Positions 48,383 through 60,127 of a stretch of 64,000 bases of DNA are shown one piece after another. The position numbers and the translations under genes are program-made. A model generated the notes under the pieces. The model saw nothing but the letters and a program-made list of their open reading frames with translations, had not been told where the DNA came from and searched no databases. Location of the stretch: the NCBI GenBank assembly GCA_963839725.1, contig CAWIWT010000026.1:62001-126000 (forward strand), read 5' to 3'. Numbering within the stretch: the stretch's first letter is position 1; every line of letters starts with the position of its first letter. The DNA comes from Kumtagia sp963839725. Lineage in GTDB: Bacteria; Pseudomonadota; Alphaproteobacteria; Rhizobiales; Rhizobiaceae.

Positions 48383-51300
48383 ATGACGGCAAGGACGCAA
48401 GGGGGTTTTGCGCTGGTTCGTTTCCTGTCTGCCCTGATTTCCTCGTGACGGTCTGGTCCGCCGGCCCTGGCCGCGGAAGGCCGTGCGATCGTCACCCGCA
48501 GAATGGCGATTATTTCGGCTTCGATCTGCGGGCGAGCAGAATGTGTCGCTCGACCAATGCAAGGCGACCTGCCTCGGCGACCCGCAATGCCGCGCCTTCA
48601 CCTACAACACCAGGGCGAAATGGTGCTTCCTCAAGTCGGACTACGCCACGCTGAAAACCTTCAACGGCGCGGTCGCCGGCAAGGTCGTCTCGCTGGATGG
48701 CGAGCCCGACATCGGCGCGCCGCCTCCAATGGCGTTCTTCCCGGCCTGGATGGCCGACGAGGCACGCCAGTACCGCACCTCGCTGCTGCGACGCCACCCA
48801 TGGCCGATGCGGGCTCGTCGGGCCTTGTCGAGGCGGCCGAGCACTCCTGGTCACCAACGACCCCCGCACCGCGCGGACAGTACACGCCGCGCGCCCGCGC
48901 CGCGCCGGACGATGGCAAGCTCTGGCTCGGCCTGGCGCGCGCGCTCTGGCGCGTTCAGGGCAACGACGGCGCGGAGAGCGCGGCGCTCAACCGCGACGCC
49001 ACCTCCGCCGCCTGGAACGCCTATCAGCTTCTGCGCACAACGCCGGCGCGTGGCGATGTGCTTGCCGTGATCGCCGTCGGCCTCGACCGGCGCGACCTTT
49101 CCGGCCGGCGTTGCAGGCCTTCGAAGCGAGCCTCGCGCTGGTCAATGCCGCATCGGTGCGGGCCGAATACGAGGATCTGAAGGCCCGCAAGGGATTCCGC
49201 ATCGTCGAACAACGGTCGACGCCGACACGCCCTCGCCGCGCGTCTGCGCCCAGTTCTCCGAAGCGCTGGTCAAGACAGGCGTGGACTATGCCCCGTTCGT
49301 CACGCTCGACGGCGCCGCGCCGCAAGCGATCGAGGCCAAGGAAACCAGATCTGCGTCGAGGGCCTCCAGCATGGCAGGCGCTACACGTCACCTTCCGCGC
49401 CGGCCTGCCGTCGGCCATCGGCGAGGTGATCCGGGCGCCCGTCATGCTCTCCATCTACATCCAGGATCGCGGCGCCTCGGTCCGCTTCACCGGCGACAGT
49501 TTCGTCCTGCCGGCGACCGCCCGGCGCGGCATCCCGCTTGTCACGGTCAACATGGACATCGCGGACATGAAGCTGTTCCGCATCGGCGACCGATCGCTGG
49601 CGCAGCTTCTGTCCGGATACCAGTTCCTGCGCCAGCTCGACGGCTACGACATCGAGAACATCGCCGATCAACTGGGCGCTCCCGTCTGGGAAGGCAAGCT
49701 GGAGATCGCCGGCGCGCTGAACCAGGAGATCACCACCAGTTTCCCCGTCGATGAGGCGCTCCCCGACCGGGAGCCGGGCGTCTATGTGTTGACCGCGCAG
49801 CCCGAAAACGACACGAGCGACGCCTGGACCTCCCGCGCCACGCAGTGGTTCGTCGTTTCCGATATCGGCCTGTCCACCTACACCGGCCAGGAGGGCCTCA
49901 ACGTTTTCGTCCGTTCGCTGGGTTCCGCCAAGCCGATGGCCGGCGTCGAACTGACGCTGCTCGCCCGCAACAACGAGATTCTCGGCACGGCCACGACCGA
50001 CGCCGAGGGCCGCGCCAAATTCAATCCGGGCCTCACGCGCGGCACCGGCGGCATGGTGCCCGCCGTGATGACGGCCAAAGCCGGGGGCAAGGATTTCGTC
50101 TCCCTCGACATGACGCGCGCCAGCTTCGACCTCTCCGACCGTGGCGTCGCCGGCCGCGCCGCGCCAGGTGCGCTCGACGTCTACACCTGGACGGAGCGCG
50201 GCATTTATCGCGCCGGCGAGACCGTTCACGTGGCGGCACTGGCCCGCGACGACACCGGCGAAAGCCGTCGAGAACCTTCCCCTCACCTTCGTCTTCACGC
50301 GCCCGGACGGCGTCGAGGACCGGCGCGTGATCAGCGACGAGGCGGCGGGCGGTCACGCCGTCGACCTCGCGCTGTCGCCAACGCCATGCGCGGCACCTGG
50401 ACCGTTTCGTCTACACCGACCCCAAGCAGCCCGCGGTCGCGAGCCAGATGTTCCTCGTGGAGGACTTCGTGCCGGATCGCATCGAATTCACGCTGACCAG
50501 CGACAGGCACGAGATCGCGGTCGGGCGAACCCGCCAACATCACCGTCGACGGCCGCTTCCTCTACGGCGCGCCGGCCGCTGGCCTGGCGCTCGAAGGCGA
50601 GGCAACCATCGAAACACGCGCGAGTGGGAGGACTTCCCGAACTTCCAGTTCGGCCTCGCCGACGAGCAGGAGGGCGAAGCCACGCGCATCCCGTTGGCCG
50701 ACCTGCCGGTGGTCGGCGACGACGGCAAGGCGACCTTCCCCGTTCAGATCGACGCCCTGCCCTCGACCACCCGCCTCCTGACCGCCGACGTGACCGTGCG
50801 CATGCGCGAAAGCGGCGGCCGCGCCGTCGAGGAATCATCGACCTCGGCATCAAGGCCGCAGGGCGACATGATCGGAATCCGGCCCGATTTCGCCGGCGGC
50901 GAAGTGCCGCAAGGCGCGACTCGCGAAATTCACCGTCATCGCCGTCGATCCGGACGGCAAGCGCAAGGCGTCTGCCCGGCGCGCAGTGGTCGCTGGTCAG
51001 GGTCGAGCGCGACTACCAGTGGTACCGCAGCGGCAACGCCTGGAACTACGAGCCGGTCATCACACCAAGGCCGATCGAACGGCACGCTCGACATTGCCGC
51101 CGACGGAACGGCGAGCTCTCTCGATGCCGGTCGACTGGGGCCGCTACCGCCTCGAAATCGAAACCTCCGACCCCGAGGGCCCGGCCACAAGCGTCGAATT
51201 CGATGTCCGGCTGGTATGTGGCGGCGACCTCGACCGACACGCCGGACGGGCTGAAGTCGCGCTCGACAAGGAAAGCTACGCCCCGGGCGAAGTCGCCAAG

Positions 51301-53880
51301 CTGAAGGTTTCGCCGCGCTTCGCCGGCGAACTGCTGGTCACGGTCGGCGCCGACCGCTGCTGCCAACCTTCACGGCCAGCGTGCCGGAAGGCGGCTCGAC
51401 GGTCGACATTCCCGTCTCCGCGAACTGGGGTGCCGGCGCCTATGTGACGGCCACCCTCTTCCGGCCCGGCGAGGCCAGCAATTGCGCATGCCGTCGCGCG
51501 CCATCGGCCTCAAATGGCTCGCGATAGACCCCGGCGCAAGAAGCTGGCGGTCGCGCTCGCGCCGGTCGAAAAGACGACCGCGCCAGCCGCTGACGATCCC
51601 GTCAGCGTGACCGGCCTGCCCGCCGCTACGGACGCCTATGTAACCATTGCTGCGGTCGATGTCGGCATCCTCAACCTCACCGACTACAAGGCACCCGATC
51701 CGGAAGCCTGGTATTTCGGCCAGCGCCGGCTCGGCCTTGAACTGCGCGACCTCTACGGCCGGCTGATCGATGGCTCGCTCGGCGCCACCGGACGCTGCGC
51801 ACCGGCGGCGACGGCAAGGCCATGACTCCTCACGGGCAGCCCGCCGACCGAAAAGCTCGTCGCCTTCTTCTCCGGTCCGGTGAAACTGGACGCCGACGGC
51901 AAGGCGACGGTCGACTTCGACATCCCGCAGTTCAACGGCACAGTCCGCATCATGGCCGTGGCGTGGACAAAGGATGCGTCGGCCATGCGCAGACCGACGT
52001 GATCGTGCGCGACCCGGTCGTGATCACCGCCGGCCTGCCACGCTTCCTGGCGCCGGGCGACGCAGCCGTGATGCGGCTCGATATCGCCAACACCGACGCG
52101 CCGGACGGCGACTACCAGTTCGCTGTCGAGACCACCGGCGACCTTTCGACCGGTAGCGCGCCACTACCGGAAAAGGTGACGTTGACCGCCGGCAAGCGCC
52201 AGTCGATCACAGTGCCGTTGATCGCCCAGACCGCCGGCGACGCCCGGTCACGATCCGGCTCGCCCACGCGGACGGACCGGCGGTCGAGCAGAACCTGTCC
52301 CTCCCGGTCCGCCCGGCAACGATGCCGGTCACCAACCGTCTGGTGGTCGACCTGGAGCCCGACAGCTACAGCCTGCGCATCGATCGCGAGCTGCTGGCCG
52401 AAAGCATCTTGCCCGGCGCCTATGTCAGCGTCGGCGTCTCGCCTTCGGCCGCATTTGACGTTCCGTCGCTGCTGCTGGCGCTCGACCGCTACCCTTATGG
52501 CTGCGCCGAGCAGACGACCAGCCGCGCGCTGCCGTTGCTCTATGTCAGCGAGCTGGCGGCCGGCGCCGGCATGGCAGGACGACCCGGCGTTACGCGGCCG
52601 CATCCAGGACGCGATCTACCGCTTGCTCAACAACCAGTCTTCGTCGGGCAGCTTCGGCCTCTGGGGGCCAGGCTCCGGCGATCTCTGGCTCGATTCCTAC
52701 GTCTCGGATTTCCTGACCCGGGCGCGCGAGCTGAACTACGAGGTGCCGCGAGCAGCGATGCTGCAGGCGCTGAACAACCTGCAGAACTCGCTGTCCTACG
52801 ACGTCGACATCGAGGATCGCGGCAGCGAGATCGCCTATGCGCTCTATGTTCTGTCGCGCAACAGAAGGCGTCCGTCGGCGACCTGCGCTATTATGCCGAC
52901 ACGAAGCTGGAGGCTTCACCAGCCCGATGGCGTGGCGCAGCTTGCCGCCAGCCTTTCGCTCTATGGCGACTCCCAACGGCCGAAGCGACCTTCGAGGCGG
53001 CGCTTCAGCTGGCAAAAAACACAGCCGAACACGACTACTACCGCTCGGATTACGGTTCGCGGCTGCGCGACGGCGCGGCCATGCTGGCGCTGGCCGCCGA
53101 AAGCAAGCCGATGCCGACCGTCGTTCCCGAGTTGATCAGCGTGGTCGGAGCGAACGCAACGCGGCCCGCTGGACCAGCACCCAGGACGACGCCTGGATGC
53201 TGCTGGCCGCCCGCGCGCTGCGCGCCAACGCCGCCGACATACGGCTCACCGTCAACGGCGCCGAGCACTCGGCATCTACTCCGAGCATTCGACGGCAGAC
53301 GACCTCGTTGATAGCCCGGTGGTTATCGCCAATGCCGGCAGCAGCGCCGTGCAGGCGGTGGTGACGGCGGTCGCCGCGCCCGCCCAGCCGCTGCCGGCCG
53401 GCGGCGACGGCTTCTCCATCGCGCGCACCTACTACCGCCTCGACGGCACCGAAGCCAATGTCACCGAGGTCACCCAGAACGAGCGCTTCGTCGTCGTGCT
53501 GAAGCTCACGGAGCAGAATTCCTGGGCCTCGCGCGTGCTGGTCACCGACCTGCTGCCTGCCGGCTTCGAGATCGACAATCCGGGGCTCGTCAACAGCGCC
53601 AGCCTCTCCAACTTCCCATGGCTGGCGCAGACCGAGGCCGCGCATCTCGAGTTCCGCGACGACCGTTTCGTCGCCGCCTTCGACCGCAACGGCGACAGCG
53701 GGCGCGAGATCATGCTCGCCTATGTCGTGCGCGCCGTGACGCCGGCGTCTACGCACACCCGGCGGCGAGCGTCGAGGACATGTATCGTCCGCAATTCTCG
53801 GCCCGCACATCCACGGGCATGATGGAGGTCAACGGTGCCGTAAGCTTCGGCGACGGCGAATTTCCAGATGTTTGCGCTCA
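48383..53880 (+). CDS. Alpha-2-macroglobulin family protein with N-terminal PAN domain, frameshifts
   Basis: Large periplasmic protease trap, about 1,830 codons. A signal-like N-terminus (FLSALI...VWSAGPALAA) is followed by a PAN/apple domain (VSLDQCKATCLGDPQCRAF, then TYNTRAKWCFLKSDY). Next come macroglobulin repeats (APVWEGKLEIAG, YTWTERGIYRAGETVHVAAL), the A2M domain and the thioester motif YPYGCAEQTTSR (Cys codon at 52502, Gln at 52511). After it lie the alpha-toroid helices (LWLDSYVSDFLTRARELNY) and the bait/MG10 C-terminus (HPAASVEDMYRPQ). Many indels. The 3' end runs into a MITE-like element, so the stop is unsure. pbpC follows, the standard A2M-PBP1C pairing. Confidence 0.88.
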
Positions 53881-53885
53881 ATTCG

Positions 53886-54025
53886 CGCCCCGCTCTGTCC
53901 TGCCGGACATCTCCCCCGGGGGGGAGATTGGCAGCTTCGTGCCTGGAGCGCGGCGATTGCCGAAGGCATCGCGGAAGCTGATCTCCCCCCTTGAGGGGAG
54001 ATGTCCGGCAGGACAGAGCGGGGCG
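53886..54025. repeat. MITE-like element between alpha-2-macroglobulin and pbpC
   Basis: About 140 bases with inverted ends of roughly 30 bases: cgccccgctctgtcctgccg, gacatctccccc on the left; the complement on the right ends gacagagcggggcg. Inner arms (gggggggagattggcagctt / ggaagctgatctcccccctt) are also complementary. A different family from the ccctccccc elements. Non-coding. Confidence 0.8.
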
Positions 54026-54090
54026 AAAGAGCGCATGCCTGCAACCGCATGCGTCGCCAGCGGCCCGCGGCCTCGCGAAATGGAGCGGCG

Positions 54091-56186
54091 ATGTCGGTCC
54101 TCCGAAATACCCTCAGGCACGCCGCGATCGCCATCGGCGCCATGGCCCTTGCTGCGGCCGCCGTCACCTCACTCTACGGCCTCGACCACGCCTATCCGCC
54201 GCCGCTTCCTGAAAGATCGCCGTCTCGCAGGAGGTCGTCGATCGCGACGGCGAACTGTTGCGCGCCTATGCAACCGCGACGGCTATTGGCGGCTCGGTGT
54301 TTCGCTCGACCAGGTCGATCCGGAATTCATCAGAATGCTCGTCGCCTACGAGGACAAGCGCTTCTGGGAACACTCCGGCGTCGACCCGCTGGCGCTGTTG
54401 CGCGCCGCCGGCCAATTTGCCGGCAACGGCCGCATCGTCTCGGGCGGTTCGACGCTTTCCATGCAACTTGCCCGCCTCATCGAGCCGCGCGAAAGCCGCA
54501 GCATCGCCTCCAAGATCACCCAGATGTTCCGAGCCTGGCAGATCGAGCGGCGCATCTCCAAGCGCGAGATCCTCGAGCGCTATCTGACGCTCGCGCCCTA
54601 TGGCGGCAACCTCGAAGGCATCCGCGCCGCATCGCTCGCCTATTTCGGCAAGGAGCCGAAGCGCCTGACCGTCTCGGAAGCAGCACTTCTGGTCGCCCTG
54701 CCGCAATTGCCGGAGCGCCGCCGCCCCGACCGTTTTCGCGATAAAGCCAGACCTCGCGCGACCGCGTGCTCGCCCGCATGGTCGAGGCCGGCCTGCTCGG
54801 CGAGCGCGAGGCGGCACGCGCCGCGATCGACGAGTGTCGGCAAGCCGAGCCGCCCTGCCCGGCGCTCTCCGCCCATCTTGCCGACGACGCCCTGCGCGCC
54901 GCGCCACTGAGACGCGGCACCAGCTGACAATCCGGAAATCCGTGCAAGCGGGCCTCGAAGCCGTCGCGAAAGATGCCGCGCGAAAGATCGGCGACCGCGT
55001 CTCCGTGGCGATGGTGCTGGCCGACGCCAAGACCGGCGAGATCCTGGGCGCGGTCGGCTCGGCCGATTATTTCGACACCCGCCGCTCGGGCTGGATCGAC
55101 ATGACCAAGGCCAGCCGTTCGCCCGGCTCGACGCTGAAACCCTTCATCTATGGCCTTGCCTTCGAAGAGGGCCTCGTCGCGCAGGAAACGCTGATCGAGG
55201 ACCGGCCGGCCAATTTCGCCGGCTATCGCCCGAAGAACTTCGACCTCGACTATCAGGGCGACGTCACGCGTTCGCCAGGCGCTGCAGCTTTCGCTCAACG
55301 TGCCGGCGGTGCGGCTGCTGGACGCGGTCGGTCCGGCGCGTCTCACCGCGCGCTTCCGCCGCGCCGGCGTCATGCCAACCTGCCGCCCAGCGAAGCGCCC
55401 GGCCTGGCCATCGGCCTCGGCGGCGTAGGCCTAACCTTGCGCGACCTCGTCCAACTCTACACCGGCCTTGCCAATGGCGGCCGCGCCAAGCGCCTGCGAG
55501 ACGGAACCGAAACAGCGTTCGAACCGCTTGCCGACGGGGTAATCCTCGAAGGCCCCGCCGCCTGGCAGATCACCGACATCCTGTCCGGCGTGCGTCCGCC
55601 GGAGGGCGCCAGCCCGCGCAGCATCGCCTACAAGACCGGCACTTCCTACGGCTACCGCGACGCTTGGTCGATAGGCTATGACGGCCGCTATGTGCTGGGC
55701 GTCTGGGTCGGCCGCGCCGATTCGGGGTCCGTGCCCGGCCTTGCCGGCTATGTCTCGGCCGCGCCGATCCTGTTCGAAGGGTTTGCCAGGTCGGGCCTTG
55801 CCGCCGTACCGCAGCGGCAGCCCGCCGGCGGGCGCTTTCCATGCCGCCGCGCGCGACTTGCCGGTGACGCTTGAGCGGTTTGGCTCGCCGACGACGGGCT
55901 GACCAGCGTCGCCGCGAAGGCTCGGTCACCGAACCGGCCCCGCAAATCATCTTTCCGCCAGACGGCGCACATGTCGAGCTGACGAAAACGTCGGCTAGCC
56001 AGCCCGCTCGTACTGAAGCTGCAAGGCGGCCGCGCGCCGTTCCGCTGGCTGGCCAACGGCAAGCCGCTGGCCGAAGTCGTGCGCCGCCGTACCGCCACCT
56101 GGCAGCCCGACGGCACCGGCTATTCGACGCTGACGGTCATCGACGCCGCCGGCCGCGCGGCGAGCGTGAAGGTGTTTGTGGAGTGA
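54091..56186 (+). CDS. pbpC: Penicillin-binding protein 1C, frameshifts
   Basis: Bifunctional peptidoglycan glycosyltransferase/transpeptidase, about 700 codons. One N-terminal helix (AAIAIGAMALAAAAVTSLYG) anchors it. The glycosyltransferase motifs are VAYEDKRFWEHSGVDPLALL and SGGSTLSMQLARLIEP, with RRISKREILERYLTLAPYG. The transpeptidase serine is in SRSPGSTLKPF (SxxK), followed by the SLNVPAV and YKTGTSYGYRDAW (KTGT) motifs. The PBP1C-specific C-terminal BiPBP_C domain follows (IIFPPDGAHVEL, FRWLANGKPL, ASVKVFVE). Frames break near 54215, 54290, 54745, 54835, 55270, 55820 and 55990. It works beside the alpha-2-macroglobulin, thought to guard the envelope and repair it. Confidence 0.88.
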
Positions 56187-56304
56187 GGCAAGCCTCCTTC
56201 GATAACCGAACGCACCGCGAACCGTGCTTCGATCAAAGCAATGATCAGCTTGGTGGAGTGGGGGTCGCAGAATATGTATCGCGCAAGCGATACAGCGCCA
56301 ATCC

Positions 56305-57330
56305 TCACCCATCAAACCCGGTCAGCACCCCGACCGCGTTGACGCCAATTTCCTCCACCGCATAGCCGCCTTCCATGACGAACAGCGTCGGCAGGCCGAG
56401 CTTGGCGATGCGCCGGCCGATCTTCGGATAGTCCTCGGTCTTCAGCTTGAACTGGCTGATCGGGTCCTTTTCGAACGTATCGACGCCCAGAGAAACCACG
56501 ACGACATCCGGCCTGTAAGCGGCGAGCTTCGTGCAGGCATCTTCCAGCGAGGCGTTCCAGTGTTCCGATTCCGTGCCGAAAGGCATCGGATAGTTGATGT
56601 TGAACCCCTCTCCCTCGCCGGCGCCACGCTCGTCGGCGTGGCCGAGGAAGAACGGATACTCGGTCATCGGATCGGCATGGAGGTTGAGCACCTGCATATC
56701 GGCGCGGGAATAGAAAATCTCTTGCGTGCCGTTGCCATGATGATAGTCGACATCAAGGATCGACACTCTCTCGGCGCCCTGGTCACGGAACCACTGCGCC
56801 ACAACGGCGGCATTGTTGATGAAGCAGTAGCCGCCCATGAAAGCCGCTCCGGCATGGTGGCCCGGCGGACGGCAGAGCGCGAAGGCGGCGCGCTCACCGC
56901 TTTGACCAGGCCGGCGGCCGTCAGCGCCACGTCGTAGGAGGATTTGATCGCGTCCCACGTGCCTTTGACGAAGGTCGCACCGCCATCGAAGGAATAGAAG
57001 CCAAGCTGAGCATCGATGTTTTCGGCCTGATGTCGCCGCGCAGACCCCGCGTCGGCCAAGTGAAGGGTATCGCCGAACCCGACCGTCCGCTCTTTTCCCA
57101 TTCAGGCCAGACGGTCGGCAGGAAGTCGATGTAGTCCGCGGCATGAACCCGCTTCGCAGCGCCTAGATCGTGCGTCCGCGGTGCCAGGATCGGCCCAAGC
57201 TTTTCCAATTCCACACGGGCGCGAATGTATTCGGCGCGCGACGGTTTCTCGAAGGCCGGCACGATCGCGCCGCCGACTAGTTCCACTTTCCGGAGTGACC
57301 GGCATGCAGCGGCGAAAAAACAGTCTTCAT
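56305..57330 (-). CDS. Histone deacetylase-family protein, acetylpolyamine amidohydrolase-like, frameshifts
   Basis: Zn-dependent deacetylase of about 340 residues. The start MKTVFSPLHAGHSGKVELVG is normal for bacterial acetylpolyamine amidohydrolases. Active-site motifs are CRPPGHHAGAAFMGGYCF (tandem His), ILDVDYHHGNGTQEIFY (Zn-binding Asp/His) and VSLGVDTFEKDPISQF (second Zn Asp), ending YAVEEIGVNAVGVLTGF. Single-base losses near 57288 and 56900 split the frame, and one is suspected near 57070. It is divergent from the polyamine-type ABC operon, so removal of acetyl groups from imported acetylpolyamines is a reasonable role; that link is inference. Confidence 0.87.
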
Positions 57331-57439
57331 GAGCCCTCACTTGATTTGATGAATCCTAGCCGCGGCCGCTGGTATTCCACAAGCGCCACAAACTGGGCCA
57401 GCCGCTCGCCTTGCCCTGATCTGGCTTTGTCGCCGCCAG

Positions 57440-57985
57440 CAATGGTGAGGCTTGGCGTTCAATCGGACCGTCGAGCATATCGAACTGATCTCGCCAGGCG
57501 ACATTCCGCGCTTAGCCGAGCTTGGAGTGCTCGCCTCGATGCAGCCGACGCATGCCCGGCGGCTAAGGGGATGCCACTGGAGCCGACCGTTTCGCGCTTC
57601 GGCCGCGACCGCTGGCCTTACCCCTTCGCCGTGCGCAAGCTGGTAGGGGCCGACGCACGGCAGGTTCACTTCGGATTGGCCGGTGGCTTCGATCGATCCG
57701 ATCGTGGGTATTCAAGCGATGATGCTGTGCAAGCCCTGGGCAGAGGGCATGTCGAATCAACGCCTCACACTCGACGAGGCGCTTACACCACCGGCGGCGC
57801 TTATGCCGAGTTCATGGAACACCGCAAAGGCATGCTGAAAGAGGGTTATCTCGCCGATATTGTTGTGCTTTCCGGCGACCTGGATGCTTGCCCGCTAGAG
57901 AAGCTGACCAACATTCGTCCCATGACGACAATTTGCGGCGGGCGCATTACTTATCGCGATTACAGCGATCCTTGCTGGCTAAATG
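57440..57985 (+). pseudogene. Amidohydrolase (YtcJ type) remnant
   Basis: Pieces of an amidohydrolase occur in order but in different frames: NRTVEHIELISPGDIPRLAE then LGVLASMQPTHA; a region near IDPIVGIQAMMLCKPWAE; then TTGGAYAEFMEHRKGMLKEG and YLADIVVLSGDL ending GGRITYRD. The last block is the usual C-terminal end (G.l..G..ADivvl...). The N-terminal metal-binding HxH part is absent and no start is visible, so the gene is a decayed 3' remnant, not a sequencing artefact alone. It is not a dihydropyrimidinase by these motifs. Confidence 0.7.
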
Positions 57986-58099
57986 TCTTAACACTGAATG
58001 CCCGTTCAATTCGGTTGCCAACTGTGCGCACATGTGCTGACTTTGCGGGTGGGGACGACCAGGGCGACAAGGCAGACCAACAAAGAGCGGGGCGTGTGC

Positions 58100-59201
58100 G
58101 TGCCGGAAAAGCCGGAGAGGAATGCGATCGAGGTTCGCAAAGTCAGCAAGATTTTCGGCAGCGGAGATGCTCAATTCGCCGCGCTTGATCGGGTCTCCGT
58201 CGAAATTGGCGAGAACGAGTTCTTTACACTGCTCGGCCCGTCGGGCTGCGGTAAGACTACCCTGCTCAGGCTGATCGCCGGTTTTGATTTCCCGAACGAA
58301 GGCGAGATTTTGCTTTACGGCGACGACATCGCGCCACTGCCGCCGTTCAAGCGGCCGGTGAACACCGTCTTCCAGAGCTACGCGCTCTTCCCGCATATGA
58401 CCGTCGCGCAGAACATAGGCTTCGGTCTCGAAATGCTGGGGAAACCCAAGGGCGAAGTGGATGCGCGCGTGTCGCAGATGCTGAAGCTGGTGCGAATGGA
58501 GGAGCTTGCCAATCGCCGCACCAGCCAGATTTCCGGCGGCCAGCAGCAGCGGGTGGCGCTTGCCCGCGCGCTTGCCCCCAGCCGAAGGTGCTGTTGCTCG
58601 ACGAACCGCTGTCGGCGCTCGACTACAAGCTGCGCAAGGAAATGCAGATCGAACTGAAGACCTTGCAGAACGAAACCGGCATAACCTTTATTTTCGTCAC
58701 ACACGACCAGGAAGAAGCCCTGACCATGTCCGACCGCATCGCGGTGATGTCGGCGGGCAGGATCCTGCAAGTCGGCTCGCCGCGCGACATTTACGACCGG
58801 CCCGCCGAGCGCTTCGTCGCCGACTTCATTGGTGAAAGCAATTTTCTGCCCGCAACGATCGCCTCGAAGGCTGGCTCGCAGGCAACGGTTCGCCTCGCAT
58901 CCGGCGCGGAGATACCCGCCTCGCTGCCCGACGGTTTTGCGCCGACGGGGCAAGTGTCGATCGTCATTCGGCCGGAACATGCCCAGCTGGCCATACGGCC
59001 GAAGAGGGCGCGGCGCTGGCCGGCACACTGGAGAATATCGTCTATCTCGGCACGGACACCCACTTCCACATCAAGCTGGATTCCGGCGAGCCCTTCATCG
59101 TGCGGCGGCAGAACACGCGCGGCCATTCCCACCGGCATGCGGCGGGCGATCGCGTCGGGCTGCTCATTCCCGCCGACGCCGCCCAGATCCTGAAGGATTG
59201 A
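58100..59201 (+). CDS. Polyamine-type ABC transporter ATP-binding protein (PotA-like), frameshifts
   Basis: Cytoplasmic ATPase of about 365 residues. Walker A GPSGCGKTT, Q-loop NTVFQSYALFPHMTV, signature ISGGQQQR, Walker B VLLLDEPLSALD and switch His in VTHDQEEAL are all present. A TOBE domain follows (FIGESNFLPATI, VIRPEHAQLAI, NIVYLGTDTHFHIKL). Single-base losses near 58583, 58998 and 59125 split it. GTG 58100 (MPEKPERN) is used; GTG 58094 is equally possible. First gene of ATPase-permease-permease-binding protein, the order of pot operons. It probably imports putrescine, spermidine or a related cation. Confidence 0.87.
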
Positions 59202-59206
59202 TCCGG

Positions 59207-60127
59207 ATGTCCTCGGCAGCCGATCGACTTCGAGAGAACGAGCGCCGGGATGTACGAAGCCGCTGGCTTCTGTCGGCCCCCGCATTGCTGATTATCCTGC
59301 TCGCGGCCACTGGTCCGCTGCTGATCGTACTGCTCTACTCTTTCCTGACGCCCGGCCCTTACGGCGACGTCGAGTGGAAATTCTCCACCGATGGATGGAT
59401 CTCGGTGTTCATGGAGCGCGACATCTTTGATGACACGCTGTCGCTTGCCGATGCCCATGTCACCATTTTCTGGCGCTCGGTGAAGTTGGCGTTGATGACA
59501 ACGGTGGCGACGCTGTTCCTCGGCTTCCCAACCGCTTATTTCATTGCGACAAGGCCAGAAAACCGTCGCGATCTTTGGCTGTTCCTGATCACCATCCCGT
59601 TCTGGACGAACCTGCTGATCCGCACCTTCGCGGTGCTACAGATCATCCGCAACGAGGGCATCATCAACACCGCGCTGCAGAAGCTTGGCATCATCGATGC
59701 GCCGCTGCAGATCCTCTACAGCGATGTCGCCATCATGCTCGGCATGGTCTACGTGTACCTGCCGCTGATGGTCCTGCCGGTCTATGCGAGCATGGAAAAG
59801 CTGGATTTCCGGCTGATCGAGGCTGCCTACGATCTCTACGCCACGCGCTTCAAGGTTCTTTGGCGGATCATCCTGCCGCTTGTTAAGCCCGGCGTCATCG
59901 CCGGTTCCATCCTCGTTTTCATCCCAGCGATCGGCGCTTACGTCACACCCAGCGTTCTCGGCGGCGGCAAAAATATGATGCTAGCCAACCTGATCGAACT
60001 GCAATTCGGACAGGGCCGCAACTGGCCGCTCGGCGCGTCTCTGTCGATTGCCGTTATGATGATCGTCATGGTCGCGCTCCTCGTCTACGTCCGCAATGCC
60101 GGCAGGTCGGAGATGCGGCATGGCTAA
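59207..60127 (+). CDS. Polyamine-type ABC permease, PotB-like
   Basis: Inner-membrane permease of 306 residues and one of the few intact genes in this stretch. Six helices are visible, including LLSAPALLIILLAATGPLLI and MTTVATLFLGFPTAYFIAT. The EAA-type loop is LIEAAYDLYATRFKVLWRII (EAA...G-like position replaced by Thr), followed by LPLVKPGVIAGSILVFIPAI and the PotB-typical AYVTPSVLGGGKNMMLANLI. The start lies 5 bases after the ATPase stop. Its end overlaps the next permease by 8 bases. Confidence 0.92.
   Translation: MSSAADRLRENERRDVRSRWLLSAPALLIILLAATGPLLIVLLYSFLTPGPYGDVEWKFSTDGWISVFMERDIFDDTLSLADAHVTIFWRSVKLALMTTVATLFLGFPTAYFIATRPENRRDLWLFLITIPFWTNLLIRTFAVLQIIRNEGIINTALQKLGIIDAPLQILYSDVAIMLGMVYVYLPLMVLPVYASMEKLDFRLIEAAYDLYATRFKVLWRIILPLVKPGVIAGSILVFIPAIGAYVTPSVLGGGKNMMLANLIELQFGQGRNWPLGASLSIAVMMIVMVALLVYVRNAGRSEMRHG

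Noticed and set aside
57440..57985. Amidohydrolase remnant considered as the missing dihydropyrimidinase
   Set aside because: The retained motifs fit the YtcJ-type group and the fragment is far from the pyrimidine genes and broken.
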